From the NCBI GenBank assembly GCA_963558565.1, contig CAUWGX010000006.1, positions 62,001 through 126,000 of the forward strand: a DNA stretch of 64,000 bases. The letters are read 5' to 3'. The notes under the pieces are model-generated. The model was given only the letters and a program-made list of their open reading frames with translations, ran no database searches and was not told where the DNA came from. Shown piece by piece: positions 34,219 to 43,533 of the stretch. Both the position numbers and the translations under genes were made by a program. Each line of letters starts with the position of its first letter. Within the stretch, counting starts at the first letter, position 1. Source of the stretch: Atopostipes sp963558565. GTDB lineage: Bacteria; Bacillota; Bacilli; Lactobacillales; Carnobacteriaceae_A.

Positions 34219-35703
34219 TTATTCTGAACTAATTGGAATATGAATACGGAAAACAGAACCATGATCTAAAATACTATCTACAGAAACTCTTCCACCATAC
34301 CCCTCAACCAATTCTTTCACAATCGGAAGACCTAAACCGGTACCTCCTTTTTCACGACTACGAGCTTTATCTACTCGATAAAATCGATTAAAGACTTTAT
34401 CTAAGTCTTCTTCAGACATTCCTGCTCCAAAATCTTGTACAGCAATATCTACACGATGATTATGAACGCCTAAAGAAATATGAATTTCTTTTCGATCCGT
34501 AGAATATTTAACTGCATTATCTAAGATATTTACAAAGACTTGTTCCAAATGATTGCGATACATACTCACATAAGTATCATCTGGAATATCATCATCTACG
34601 TTAAACGTAAAGTCAGGATAAAGCATTCTAAAATTAGTGACAAGTTGACGAATTAAATCCGTAATATTTGTAGTTTCATTTTTAAAGTAAACATCGATCT
34701 CTTGAGCCCGAGATAAATCTAACATCTCTTGAACGAGTGTTTTCATCCGCTTGGTTTCTTGTAACGAAGCTTCGATCGACTCCTCTAAAATCTGCGGATC
34801 TTCTTTCCCCCAACGATTTAACATTTGTAGATGTCCCTCAACAACAGCCACTGGTGTCCGCAATTCATGGGAGACATCTTCAACAAATTCTGATTGATTT
34901 CGAATATTGGACTGCATTAAATCTACCATTTCATTATAAGTGCGCGCTAATTTTGAAAATTCGTTATTTTTAGTGCCTTCATCTAATCGAACATCGGATT
35001 CTAAATTTTCACGAATAGATTCCATAGCCGCTGTTAGCTTCGTTAATGGTTTAGTAAATGTACTAATCAGTAGCCAGCCAACAATAGAACTGAAAATTAA
35101 AGCAGCAATCCCGATAATTACAATATAACTAATCAAGTCATCGGTCATTTCATGATATCCTTCTAGCGTCTGTAGAACTTGCACATAACCTAATAAATTA
35201 TCATTGTAGCTAGAATAGATCGGTTCTGTAAGGGATAAAGCTTTCCCAAAAGGTCCAGCAACTTGTGCGATTTTTTTCTCTTCAGTGGGCATAAAATCAA
35301 ATTCTTCTGAATCTGTCTCATAAACAAGCTCTTCATCCGGACTGTATACTTTGACTATAATACCGCCCTTCGTTAAGGAAACAGGGGGTTTATATTCTTC
35401 TTCTCTATCAATCCGGTAACCTGGAGATGGAACAGCGCCTATTTCAATCTCTGGTTCTTCTAACATCGATTCTGTTGCATCTTCCGTTAGAGGGTAATAA
35501 CGATTACTAAAACGAGTTAATAACTCCTCTGATAAATCTTCCATTTCTGCCGCCTCATTATCGAGAACAACTTGTTGAAAAGTATTCAATAAAACATACG
35601 AGAAGATCGTAAATGTTAGAAAGATCACCAACATTGTTAAGAGGGTCCAACGTCCTTGGACGGTTGAACCCTTTCCTTTGTCTCTTTTAAATATATTTCT
35701 CAT
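34219..35703 (-). CDS. Sensor histidine kinase (CovS/CsrS-like)
   Basis: A 494-residue membrane kinase. First helix about 20-42, an extracellular sensor domain of about 145 residues, second helix about 190-212, a HAMP domain, then HisKA with the phosphorylated His279 in SHELRTPVAVVEG. The ATPase domain contains NILDNAVKYS, DFGAGMS and GTGLGL. It phosphorylates the adjacent OmpR-type regulator, whose stop overlaps its start (ATGA), so they are translationally coupled. Architecture and gene order fit the CovRS/LisRK/ArlRS group, which senses magnesium, envelope stress or antimicrobial peptides; the signal here is unknown. Confidence 0.9.
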   Translation of the reverse strand: MRNIFKRDKGKGSTVQGRWTLLTMLVIFLTFTIFSYVLLNTFQQVVLDNEAAEMEDLSEELLTRFSNRYYPLTEDATESMLEEPEIEIGAVPSPGYRIDREEEYKPPVSLTKGGIIVKVYSPDEELVYETDSEEFDFMPTEEKKIAQVAGPFGKALSLTEPIYSSYNDNLLGYVQVLQTLEGYHEMTDDLISYIVIIGIAALIFSSIVGWLLISTFTKPLTKLTAAMESIRENLESDVRLDEGTKNNEFSKLARTYNEMVDLMQSNIRNQSEFVEDVSHELRTPVAVVEGHLQMLNRWGKEDPQILEESIEASLQETKRMKTLVQEMLDLSRAQEIDVYFKNETTNITDLIRQLVTNFRMLYPDFTFNVDDDIPDDTYVSMYRNHLEQVFVNILDNAVKYSTDRKEIHISLGVHNHRVDIAVQDFGAGMSEEDLDKVFNRFYRVDKARSREKGGTGLGLPIVKELVEGYGGRVSVDSILDHGSVFRIHIPISSE

Positions 35704-36392
35704 GTACGCATCACATACCCCATTCCACGAACCGTTTGAATATAGCTTTCTTCACCCGGTTTATCTAACTTATTACGCAAGTAACGAATGTAAACATCGA
35801 CAATATTTGTTTCAACTTCTTTATCGTATTCCCACACTTTATTCAGAAGAAGTTCTCGAGATAATACAACATTTAAGTTACTCATTAACTCAACTAGTAG
35901 TTCATATTCTCGTTTCGTTAATTCAATAATTTCATTATCTCGACGAATTACACGATTTTCTTTCTCAACCACTAAATCTCGATAAGTCAGTGTTGTTTGT
36001 TGGACTCGATTTTTTTCATTTTCAATATCGATACGACGACCTAATGCACGAATACGTGCAAGAAGTTCCTCAATTTCAAAAGGTTTTGTAATATAATCGT
36101 CTGCCCCATGATCAAAGCCGGACACTTGGTCAATCGTCGAATCTCGCGCCGTCATCATCATGATCGGAACATTACTGACTTGACGGATACGACGCGCGAC
36201 ATCTAAACCATTTAACTCAGGTAACATTAAATCTAGTAAGATTAAATCCCAGTCTTTTTCTTCGTCTAACGCAGCTTCTAAGCCTGTGCGTCCATCCAAA
36301 TGAACTTCCGTTTTCATTCCTTCATGTTTTAATTCTAATTCAACAAAACGGGCTAAGTTTTTTTCATCTTCAATAATTAAAATATTTTGCAT
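35700..36392 (-). CDS. OmpR family response regulator (CovR/CsrR-like)
   Basis: A 230-residue regulator. The receiver domain has the acidic pocket IIEDEKN and the phosphorylated Asp in DLILLDLMLPE, plus Thr and Lys in MMTA and TKPFE. The C-terminal winged-helix DNA-binding domain ends GEESYIQTVRGMGYVMR. GGAGG lies eight bases before the ATG at 36392; the longer frame would start at a TTG that contains the ribosome-binding site, so it is rejected. A -10 TATAAT with upstream TG (extended) is at about 36465-36475. First gene of a two-gene operon with the kinase. Confidence 0.92.
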   Translation of the reverse strand: MQNILIIEDEKNLARFVELELKHEGMKTEVHLDGRTGLEAALDEEKDWDLILLDLMLPELNGLDVARRIRQVSNVPIMMMTARDSTIDQVSGFDHGADDYITKPFEIEELLARIRALGRRIDIENEKNRVQQTTLTYRDLVVEKENRVIRRDNEIIELTKREYELLVELMSNLNVVLSRELLLNKVWEYDKEVETNIVDVYIRYLRNKLDKPGEESYIQTVRGMGYVMRT

Positions 36393-36570
36393 TTTGCGGC
36401 CTCCATAAAACAAAAGTGTTTTTTGTTTTTAATATAAATTTTCATATAATCCTCATTTTCATATTATATCATAGCATACTTTTAAGCTTCCCGTGAGTAA
36501 TATATTCATTATCTTCTCACACTTAGAGAACTTTTCCTATATATTTGAAAAAACTGCTTGGTTTCCACCA

Positions 36571-36609
36571 AAAAAAACGAGTATTCCTTTTTTTGGGAAA
36601 TACTCGTTT
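36571..36609 (-). terminator. Terminator after gnd
   Basis: AAACGAGTATTCC pairs with GGGAAATACTCGTTT (36575-36587, 36595-36609), followed by a T-run on the minus strand. Confidence 0.88.
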
Positions 36610-36635
36610 AATTTTATTCATTTCAAACAGAAAGA

Positions 36636-38075
36636 TTAGCTCCAGTCTTCTTCGCCTTTGTCACCATACCAGTCAAAGTGGAAAGTTCCTTCTTTATCCA
36701 CTCGTTCATAAGTATGTGCGCCAAAGTAATCTCGTTGTGCTTGAATGATGTTCGCCGGTAGACGCTCTGAGCGGTATGAATCGTAATATGAAATAGCGGA
36801 TGAAAAGGCAGGAACGGGTACACCTGCTTGGATAGATAAACCGACAACATCACGCACAGATTGTTGATAGTTTTCAGCAATACTGCGGAAGTAATCGTTT
36901 AATAACAAGTTTGGTAGTTCTGGATTTTCATCATAAGCATTTGTAATATCTTGCAAGAAACGTGCTCGAATAATACAACCTGCCCGCCAAATTTTTGCGA
37001 TTTCTCCATATTGTAAGTTCCAATCATATTCTTCAGAAGCCATGCGTAACTGTGAGAAGCCTTGAGCATAACTCATAATTTTACTGAAGTATAAGGCCTG
37101 ACGCAATTGTTCCAAAACAGCTTCACGATCAATACCTAAATCTTTCTTGTCCGGTGCAGCAATCACCTGGCTTGCTTCTACTCGTTCATCTTTCAATGCT
37201 GAAATATAACGAGCAAAGACAGCTTCTGTTATCGTTGGTAGTGGAGTACCTAAATCAAGAGCTTGTTGAGAAGTCCATTTTCCAGTACCTTTATTCCCCG
37301 CACGATCTAAAATAATATCGACTACATGTTTACCGGTTTCTGGATCGATTTTTGTTAGAGCATCTGCTGTAATTTCAATTAAGAAACTATCGAGCTCACC
37401 TTCGTTCCATTCTTTAAATATTTCGGCAATTTCATCGTTCGATAACTCTAAAACGTCACGCATAATATGATACGTCTCAGCAATTAATTGCATATCACCA
37501 TATTCAATTCCATTATGGACCATTTTAACATAGTGTCCGGCACCGTTCGGACCAATATAAGTAACACATGCTTCACCATCTGCTGGTGCTTTCGCAGCGA
37601 TTTGTTCTAAAATCGGAGCGACTAAATCATAAGCTTCTTTTTGTCCCCCTGGCATAATTGAAGGTCCTTTTAATGCTCCTTCTTCTCCACCAGAAACGCC
37701 TGTTCCAATAAAGTAAATGCCTGATTCTTCAAGTTCTTCATTTCGACGCATGGTGTCTTTAAAGAAGGTATTTCCACCATCGATTAGAACATCCCCTTTA
37801 TCCAAGTAAGGTAAAATTTGTTGGATAACAGCGTCGGTTCCGGCGCCAGCTTGTACCATTAAAACAATTCTTCTTGGTACTTCTAATGAATTCACAAACT
37901 CTTCAATGGTTGTTTGTAAATGAAGGTTTTTATCAGAATTTTCCTCAATCACTGCTTCCGCTTTTGAGGTCGTACGATTATAAATAGATACTGAATACCC
38001 ACGACTTTCAATATTAAGGGCTAAATTTTTACCCATTACAGCCATTCCAATAACACCAATTTGTTGTTTGCTCAA
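36636..38075 (-). CDS. gnd: 6-phosphogluconate dehydrogenase (decarboxylating)
   Basis: A 479-residue cytoplasmic enzyme of the oxidative pentose phosphate pathway, making ribulose 5-phosphate, CO2 and NADPH. The Rossmann start is QIGVIGMAVMGKNLALNI, and NRTTSK nearby suits NADP. The substrate site contains the ISGGE-type loop (VSGGEEGALKGPSIMPGG, about 128) and the catalytic Lys in GHYVKMVHNGIEYGDMQ (about 185). The C-terminal helical domain is complete. Start is TTG, with AAGGGGAG upstream. Monocistronic with its own terminator. Confidence 0.97.
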   Translation of the reverse strand: MSKQQIGVIGMAVMGKNLALNIESRGYSVSIYNRTTSKAEAVIEENSDKNLHLQTTIEEFVNSLEVPRRIVLMVQAGAGTDAVIQQILPYLDKGDVLIDGGNTFFKDTMRRNEELEESGIYFIGTGVSGGEEGALKGPSIMPGGQKEAYDLVAPILEQIAAKAPADGEACVTYIGPNGAGHYVKMVHNGIEYGDMQLIAETYHIMRDVLELSNDEIAEIFKEWNEGELDSFLIEITADALTKIDPETGKHVVDIILDRAGNKGTGKWTSQQALDLGTPLPTITEAVFARYISALKDERVEASQVIAAPDKKDLGIDREAVLEQLRQALYFSKIMSYAQGFSQLRMASEEYDWNLQYGEIAKIWRAGCIIRARFLQDITNAYDENPELPNLLLNDYFRSIAENYQQSVRDVVGLSIQAGVPVPAFSSAISYYDSYRSERLPANIIQAQRDYFGAHTYERVDKEGTFHFDWYGDKGEEDWS

Positions 38076-38153
38076 AATACTCTCCCCTTTGTTTAAATGT
38101 CCATCTAAATAATATCAAATAATTCCAATAATAAAAAGAAAACTTAATCTATC

Positions 38154-38182
38154 TTGACAACTTTACTTACCTAACATACAAT
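38154..38182 (+). promoter_or_regulatory. Strong promoter of the 34-residue membrane peptide gene
   Basis: Perfect -35 TTGACA (38154-38159) and -10 TACAAT (38177-38182) with a 17-bp spacer; the best sigma-A promoter in the window. Confidence 0.85.
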
Positions 38183-38208
38183 TTTAAGGAATAGAAAAGG
38201 TGGTAATT

Positions 38209-38313
38209 ATGTCTAAAAATGATAAAAAGAATAAACTAGCAAAAGCCATTATTATTTTAGTGGTGATTGCGATGCTTATTCCGATTGTATCTGTTGTCTT
38301 TAGTCTCTTTTAA
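38209..38313 (+). CDS. Small single-pass membrane peptide (34 aa, DUF4044-like)
   Basis: Sequence begins MSKNDKKNKLAKA and continues with one hydrophobic helix of about 20 residues to the C-terminus. Too short for routine gene finding, but it has a full promoter, an AAGGTGG site six bases before the ATG, and a terminator 20 bases after the stop, so it is very likely expressed. The charged N-terminus followed by a helix fits the DUF4044 group of tiny membrane proteins found next to gnd or recN in lactic acid bacteria; that family match is from memory. Function unknown. Confidence 0.8.
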   Translation: MSKNDKKNKLAKAIIILVVIAMLIPIVSVVFSLF

Positions 38314-38331
38314 AATATAACATAGAAACGA

Positions 38332-38370
38332 GGTGCTTAACGAATTTTCATTTGTTTAAGCACTTTTTTA
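38332..38370. terminator. Terminator shared by the membrane peptide gene and recN
   Basis: GTGCTTAA and TTAAGCAC form an 8-bp stem followed by TTTTTTA. It overlaps the stop codon of convergent recN and ends the peptide gene. Confidence 0.8.
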
Positions 38371-40056
38371 TTGCGCATTTCTTCTCAACTCTTCAGCTGC
38401 TTGTAAAGAAACTTCTGTGGTTTGACTTCCAGAAAGCATTCGAGCAATTTCTTCAACGCGCCCTGGTTCTTCTAAAATAATTGCTTCTGTTGTTGTGCGG
38501 TCTTCAATCATTGCCTTTTTCACATAGAGATGATAGTCGGCAATGGCTGCTACTTGAGGCAAGTGGGTAATACATAACACTTGTGAATGAACGGAGATGG
38601 AGTGGATCTTCTCTGCAATAGCCTGTGCTACTCGCCCACTGACTCCCGTATCAATCTCATCAAAAATAATGCTGGTAATTCCTTGAGATTTTGCAAAAAT
38701 ACTTTTCATCGCTAGCATCATCCGTGAGAGTTCTCCACCCGATGCAATTTTCGTTAAGGGTTTTTGAGGTTCTCCTGGGTTGGTCGAAATAAAGAACTCC
38801 ACCACATCTAAGCCATTCCGATTGGCTGAATCTACCGTTAACTCTTCTAAAGTAGTGTGGAAATTAACTACAAATTCTACCTTGTCCATATAGAGAGCCT
38901 TCAATTGTTCATGAATTGCTTCAGCTAATTCATCAGCCACTTTTCGGCGGATTTTTGATAGTTTCTTCCCTTTTACTAGCAATCTTTCTTCAAGTTCTTC
39001 TAATTGATCTAACAGCGCCGATTTTGATTCCGTACTATTTTCAATACGGTCTAATTCTTCTGTTGATTTTTCATAAAATGCTAAAATTTCTGGAATCGTC
39101 TTTCCGTATTTACGCTTTAATTGTTGAATAAGATTTAAACGACTGGCAATTTCATTTAACCGTTCTTCATCATATTCTTGTTGATCCATTTCATTATAAA
39201 TTTCACTGGCTAGTTCTTGCAGTTGATAAAAAGCATCGGTTAATCTTTCTGATATTTCTCCTAAATGTTGATCCACTTCTGCAATGTTTTCCATTTCATC
39301 CATTGCTCGACCGACCATTTCAAGTCCACTCGGTTCTCCCTCTTGTAACACTTGGTAACTAGCAGTGAGTGATTCCATAATGTTTTGAAAGTTCGCAAGC
39401 CGACGCTCTTCTTCCTCTAACTCTTCTTCCTCATCAGGCATCAAATCAGCTTCGGCGATTTCATCCGTTTGAAAACGAAGAATATCAATTTTTTGAGCGA
39501 TTTCTTGTTCTTTATTTTGCCAGTCATTATATCTTTTCTGAGTTGCTTTATATTCTTGATAATCTTTTTGGTAGTCTGCTTTTAGTTTTTCAAGTTCTTT
39601 CTCTCCAAAATAATCAAGTAATTGAATATGATTTTCACTTTGCATTAATTCTTGATGTTCATTTTGTCCATGGATATCAATTAAATAAGAGCCAATTTCT
39701 TTTAAAAGTGAGATCGTAACTAATGAACCATTGACACGACAAACACTTCGCCCTGTATGATAAATTTCCCGTTGAATGGACAAGAGTTCATGATCATGTT
39801 CAATCGCTTCGTCATCCAACAATTGTTTTAATTGGGGCGTTTTAGGCATTGTAAAATGGCCCTCAAGTACACATTTTTTAGTATTGTGGCGAACATAATC
39901 TGCAGAACCACGGCCACCAGCCAACAATCCCACAGCATCAATAATAATGGATTTTCCAGCGCCTGTCTCTCCCGTTAAAACAGTCATCCCTTGCGCAAAA
40001 TCTAATGAGATATCTTCAATAATAGCAAAATTATGAATACGTAATTCAAGTAACAC
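38368..40056 (-). CDS. recN: DNA repair protein RecN
   Basis: A 562-residue SMC-like ATPase. Walker A is TGETGAGKSIII near residue 30. Two coiled-coil arms span about 150-370, and the C-terminal half has the signature LSRMMLAMKSI and Walker B ITSIIFDEIDTGVSG. RecN gathers at double-strand breaks and helps recombination. The GTG at 40056 is the start, because AGGAGG is six bases upstream and the family N-terminus is MLxELxIxNFAI; a longer TTG frame has no site. The ArgR gene normally found next to recN in Bacilli is missing. Last gene of the efp-recN run. Confidence 0.96.
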   Translation of the reverse strand: MLLELRIHNFAIIEDISLDFAQGMTVLTGETGAGKSIIIDAVGLLAGGRGSADYVRHNTKKCVLEGHFTMPKTPQLKQLLDDEAIEHDHELLSIQREIYHTGRSVCRVNGSLVTISLLKEIGSYLIDIHGQNEHQELMQSENHIQLLDYFGEKELEKLKADYQKDYQEYKATQKRYNDWQNKEQEIAQKIDILRFQTDEIAEADLMPDEEEELEEEERRLANFQNIMESLTASYQVLQEGEPSGLEMVGRAMDEMENIAEVDQHLGEISERLTDAFYQLQELASEIYNEMDQQEYDEERLNEIASRLNLIQQLKRKYGKTIPEILAFYEKSTEELDRIENSTESKSALLDQLEELEERLLVKGKKLSKIRRKVADELAEAIHEQLKALYMDKVEFVVNFHTTLEELTVDSANRNGLDVVEFFISTNPGEPQKPLTKIASGGELSRMMLAMKSIFAKSQGITSIIFDEIDTGVSGRVAQAIAEKIHSISVHSQVLCITHLPQVAAIADYHLYVKKAMIEDRTTTEAIILEEPGRVEEIARMLSGSQTTEVSLQAAEELRRNAQ

Positions 40057-40087
40057 AGTATCCCTCCTCACCAATAGAATTTATGCT

Positions 40088-40894
40088 TTATTTTCTTATT
40101 TCGGATACTTTCTTTAGCACCTCTTCAATAAGTGCTTCCTTATTTTGGCTTAGGGCATCTTTTTTGAAATGAGCCAAAAACTCAATATTTCCTTTGCTTC
40201 CCGTAATCGGAGAAACCGTGAGGTCAAGCAAGCCAAACGACGTTTCTTGAGCAAATGTGAGTACCTGATCGAGAACTTCTTGGTAGACGTTTATGTCCCT
40301 CACAATGCCCCCTTCTCCAATATCTTCCCGCGGCGCTTCGAATTGAGGTTTGATTAAAGCAACCACCTCACCAGCCGTTTTTAAAATAGAATATAAAGGC
40401 GGCAAGATCAATTCTAAAGAGATAAAAGAGACATCAATCGTTGCCAATTCAGGTAAGCCTTTTGTAAAATCTTCGGGTTCACTATAGCGAAAATTCGTTT
40501 GCTCCATGACTTCGACTTGCTCATGACTACGGAGTTCCCACACCAATTGATTCGTGCCTACATCTAAAGCATACACGAGTTTTGCGCCATTCTTCAAAGC
40601 AACATCTGTAAAACCACCCGTTGAAGCACCGATATCTAAGACAATTTTATCCTGTAATTGCAGGTTGAATGCACGAATCGCTTCTTCTAATTTTAGTCCG
40701 CCGCGGCTGACATATTTTTTCTCTTGTCCTTTGATATACAGTTCCGTATTGCTCGCTAGCTTTTCTCCTGCTGTTAAAATTTTTGTTTCTTTAGTTGTAA
40801 AAACTTTTCCCGCTAAAATATAAGATAGTGCTTCTGCTTGATCAGCTACTAAACCTTGTTGCACCAGTAATTCATCTGCTCTCTGCTTTTTCAC
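40088..40894 (-). CDS. TlyA family rRNA 2'-O-methyltransferase (hemolysin A homologue)
   Basis: A 268-residue protein. An N-terminal S4 RNA-binding domain (about 1-62) precedes an FtsJ-like methyltransferase domain with motif I VLDIGASTGGFTDV (about 84). The catalytic Lys (VSRGGLKLEEA, about 65) begins the K-D-K-E tetrad, with the Asp of IDVSFISL and the Lys of LIKPQFE following. TlyA methylates 16S C1409 and 23S C1920 in mycobacteria; Firmicute homologues (YqxC) are less studied. GTG start, with GAGGAG nine bases upstream overlapping the end of ispA. Sits between ispA and recN as in Bacilli. Confidence 0.9.
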   Translation of the reverse strand: MKKQRADELLVQQGLVADQAEALSYILAGKVFTTKETKILTAGEKLASNTELYIKGQEKKYVSRGGLKLEEAIRAFNLQLQDKIVLDIGASTGGFTDVALKNGAKLVYALDVGTNQLVWELRSHEQVEVMEQTNFRYSEPEDFTKGLPELATIDVSFISLELILPPLYSILKTAGEVVALIKPQFEAPREDIGEGGIVRDINVYQEVLDQVLTFAQETSFGLLDLTVSPITGSKGNIEFLAHFKKDALSQNKEALIEEVLKKVSEIRK

Positions 40895-41791
40895 TTATTG
40901 ATACTCCTCAAGCGCTAATTGTTCGACAAAGCTAATAAGTAAGTCTGGTTGAAACGCTGAATCTTTTTTTTCAATTTGGTGGATCGCTTCTTTTGCTTTC
41001 GTCAAACGTTTATCTAGGGCAGCGAAGGATCCGTCAAGCCCTAACAATGAAGGATAAGTACTTTTACCAAGCGCTGCATCGGTCGCTACGCCTTTTCCAA
41101 GATCCTCTTCTGAACCGACAACATCTAAAATATCATCGCGAATCTGATAAGCAATTCCTAATTCATCCGCCAGATTTTCTAGGCTTTCTAAGACTTCTGC
41201 CCCCTTACCAGCAATCAGTCCCCCAGAAACAGTAGCCATTTTAATCAAAGCGCCTGTTTTCCGTAAATGAATACTTTCAATGTCAGCTAGTGAAAGTTCA
41301 GCTTCTTCCCCATCGATATCTGCTTGTTGTCCGCCAACCATTCCTTTATAGCCTGAAGTTTCTGCGAGTAAAGTGACTAATTTTACCTTTGTTTCAGCGG
41401 ATAATTGTCCCAAAGTGATCACTTCAAAAGCTAATGTTAATAACGCATCTCCTGCTAAGATAGCCATTGCTTCGTTAAATTGAATATGATTGGTCGGTTT
41501 GCCTCGACGTAATTCATCATTATCCATCGCTGGTAAATCATCATGAATTAATGAATAAGTATGGATCATTTCTAAAGCAGCCGCTGCAGGATAACCCTTT
41601 TCTACTTCTTCATTAAATGCCTCGAGTACCGCCAATAACAGTAAGGGACGTAATCTCTTGCCATCCGCATCCAATGAATAGTTCATAGCTGCTTCTAATT
41701 CTGTGCCACTATTTTTTTCAATGTGACTTAATAAATAGTTTTGAAACTTTTCTAAGTTTTCTTCACTAAAACATTGAAACATTTTTTCCAT
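40895..41791 (-). CDS. ispA: Farnesyl diphosphate synthase (short-chain polyprenyl synthase)
   Basis: A 298-residue isoprenoid synthase. First Asp-rich motif DDLPAMDND (about 87) with the RRGKPTNH block, second motif YQIRDDILD (about 222). It adds isopentenyl diphosphate to make farnesyl diphosphate, the precursor for undecaprenyl carriers and quinones. The gene dxs, usually next in Bacillus, is absent, as expected in organisms that use the mevalonate route. The ATG at 41791 is used, with AGAGG eight bases upstream; an upstream GTG has no site. Directly followed by tlyA. Confidence 0.95.
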   Translation of the reverse strand: MEKMFQCFSEENLEKFQNYLLSHIEKNSGTELEAAMNYSLDADGKRLRPLLLLAVLEAFNEEVEKGYPAAAALEMIHTYSLIHDDLPAMDNDELRRGKPTNHIQFNEAMAILAGDALLTLAFEVITLGQLSAETKVKLVTLLAETSGYKGMVGGQQADIDGEEAELSLADIESIHLRKTGALIKMATVSGGLIAGKGAEVLESLENLADELGIAYQIRDDILDVVGSEEDLGKGVATDAALGKSTYPSLLGLDGSFAALDKRLTKAKEAIHQIEKKDSAFQPDLLISFVEQLALEEYQ

Positions 41792-41803
41792 ATTCGACAC
41801 CTC

Positions 41804-42028
41804 TTATTCGCTTTCCTCAAATATTTCCTCATCGCCATTTTCAGTTACAACTTTAGCTAGTGTTTCTTCAGCTTCTTGAAGTGTCTTTTTTAATTCTCGG
41901 CTTAGAGTAATTCCATCTTGAAATTTATCTAGAGCTTCTTCTAAAGGAACATCTCCTTGCTCTAATTTTTCAACAATTTTTTCTAATTCATTTAATGATT
42001 CATCAAATGTTTTTTCTTGTTCAGCCAT
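41804..42028 (-). CDS. xseB: Exodeoxyribonuclease VII small subunit
   Basis: A 74-residue helical protein with the family pattern TFDESLNELEKIVEKLEQGDVPLEEAL. Several copies wrap the long helix of XseA to form the single-strand exonuclease. The ATG at 42028 has AGGAGC upstream; the reading frame extends farther but that part lies within xseA. It overlaps the end of xseA by eight bases. Confidence 0.95.
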   Translation of the reverse strand: MAEQEKTFDESLNELEKIVEKLEQGDVPLEEALDKFQDGITLSRELKKTLQEAEETLAKVVTENGDEEIFEESE

Positions 42029-43376
42029 CTGTCTGCTCCTTTTTTTCATTGATTTCTTCGACCGTCGCTTCAAAGTTCCCATCATTAAGAGTTACTTGCA
42101 CTCGATCTCCTAGCTTCACATCAGTTATTGAGCGGGTAATATTTTCTTCTGTTTCAACAACCGCATAACCTCGTGCAAGTATTTTTAAGGGAGATAAATG
42201 CTCGAGTGCTTGCATCGCCTGTTCTAAACGAAAGTTTTTTTTCTGTAAATAATCTTCCATTTCTTGCACTAAGTCCCTTTGTAAATGTTCAACCGTCACT
42301 TGTTGTTCTTTTATCATTTGCTTGATGGGATAGCCTTTGAGGCGATGATTTAAAAGATCGACCGTTTGTTGTTTATTTCTTAAAATAAGATCTATTTCTT
42401 GCAATAATCTATTTTCGAGTTGATCCACATTTTGTAAATAACCATCATAAAGTCGTTCAGGCTGTTTAAAAATGACAGATTGTGAAATTTTGGAAAGCTG
42501 GCTCGATAAATATTGAAGTTTTGCTTGAAACGTACGAGTCAATCGTTGACTATATTCATCAATTTTTAAAATTTCATCGGTCAGTACAGGCACTGCTAAT
42601 TCAGCGGCAGCGGTAGGGGTCGGTGCTCTCAAATCAGCGACCAGATCTGTTAGTGTCGTATCTGTTTCGTGACCGACAGATGAAATAACTGGCGTTTTTG
42701 CATCGGCAATCGCCCGCACTACTTTTTCTTCGTTAAATGAAAATAAGTCTTCGAAGGAGCCACCCCCTCGACCAATAATAATCGTATCAATATCATCTTT
42801 CGCTTCTGCCCGTTCAATGTTTTTCACAATTGAATCTGCTGATTTTTCTCCTTGAACCACTGTCGGAAAGAGAATAACTTCCGCAATAGGAAAACGTCGT
42901 CTCACTGTCGTTAAGATATCTTGAATCACGGCCCCACTTGAGCTCGTAATCACTGCAATCCGTTTAGGATATTTTGCAATCGATTTTTTCAAAGCAGGTG
43001 CAAAAAGACCTTCTTTGGTTAATTTTTCTTTTGTTTGCTCATAGGCTAAGTAAAGCGCCCCAATGCCATCAGGTTGCATCGAATCGATGATAATTTGATA
43101 ATTTCCGCCGCGTTCATAAACAGACACCCGACCCTGAACAATCACACTCATCCCTTCTTCTGGGACAAACTTAATATTGCGTGCACTACCCGCAAATAAC
43201 ACCGCTGAAATAATCGCCTGTTCATCTTTTAAGTTAAAATATTGGTGCAGACCTTTTCTGCGGGGATTATAATTGGAAATTTCACCTTTTAAATAAACGC
43301 GCTCCAAATAAGGATCATATTCAAATTTTCGAGAAATATACTTCGTTAATTGCGAAACAGTTAAGTACTGTTCCAT
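42021..43376 (-). CDS. xseA: Exodeoxyribonuclease VII large subunit
   Basis: A 451-residue enzyme. N-terminal OB fold (about 1-105, with LKGEISNYN), the catalytic domain with ITSSSGAVIQDI and GRGGGSFEDLFSFNEE (about 205) and SVGHETDTTL (about 240), then a long coiled-coil arm to about 400. It degrades single-stranded DNA to oligonucleotides during repair. Upstream folD, found here in Bacillus, is absent; nusB lies upstream in the same direction but behind a terminator and a 144-base gap, so xseA probably has its own promoter. Confidence 0.96.
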   Translation of the reverse strand: MEQYLTVSQLTKYISRKFEYDPYLERVYLKGEISNYNPRRKGLHQYFNLKDEQAIISAVLFAGSARNIKFVPEEGMSVIVQGRVSVYERGGNYQIIIDSMQPDGIGALYLAYEQTKEKLTKEGLFAPALKKSIAKYPKRIAVITSSSGAVIQDILTTVRRRFPIAEVILFPTVVQGEKSADSIVKNIERAEAKDDIDTIIIGRGGGSFEDLFSFNEEKVVRAIADAKTPVISSVGHETDTTLTDLVADLRAPTPTAAAELAVPVLTDEILKIDEYSQRLTRTFQAKLQYLSSQLSKISQSVIFKQPERLYDGYLQNVDQLENRLLQEIDLILRNKQQTVDLLNHRLKGYPIKQMIKEQQVTVEHLQRDLVQEMEDYLQKKNFRLEQAMQALEHLSPLKILARGYAVVETEENITRSITDVKLGDRVQVTLNDGNFEATVEEINEKKEQTDG

Positions 43377-43505
43377 ACGCTCACTCCCTTCTATTCTTTA
43401 CTGAGTATTCCTTTGCATATGGTTCGGGAATATAACCACCTAAAGCTTCTATGAATTACAAGCTGAACATCGATGAAATGGCACAGCTTTTCGTTTTTTC
43501 CAATT

Positions 43506-43533
43506 AAAAAAGAAGCCAATTTAGGCTTCTTTT
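43506..43533 (-). terminator. Terminator after nusB
   Basis: AGAAGCC/GGCTTCT stem (43506-43517 with 43524-43533) whose right arm overlaps the last codons of nusB, followed on the minus strand by a T-run. Confidence 0.85.
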
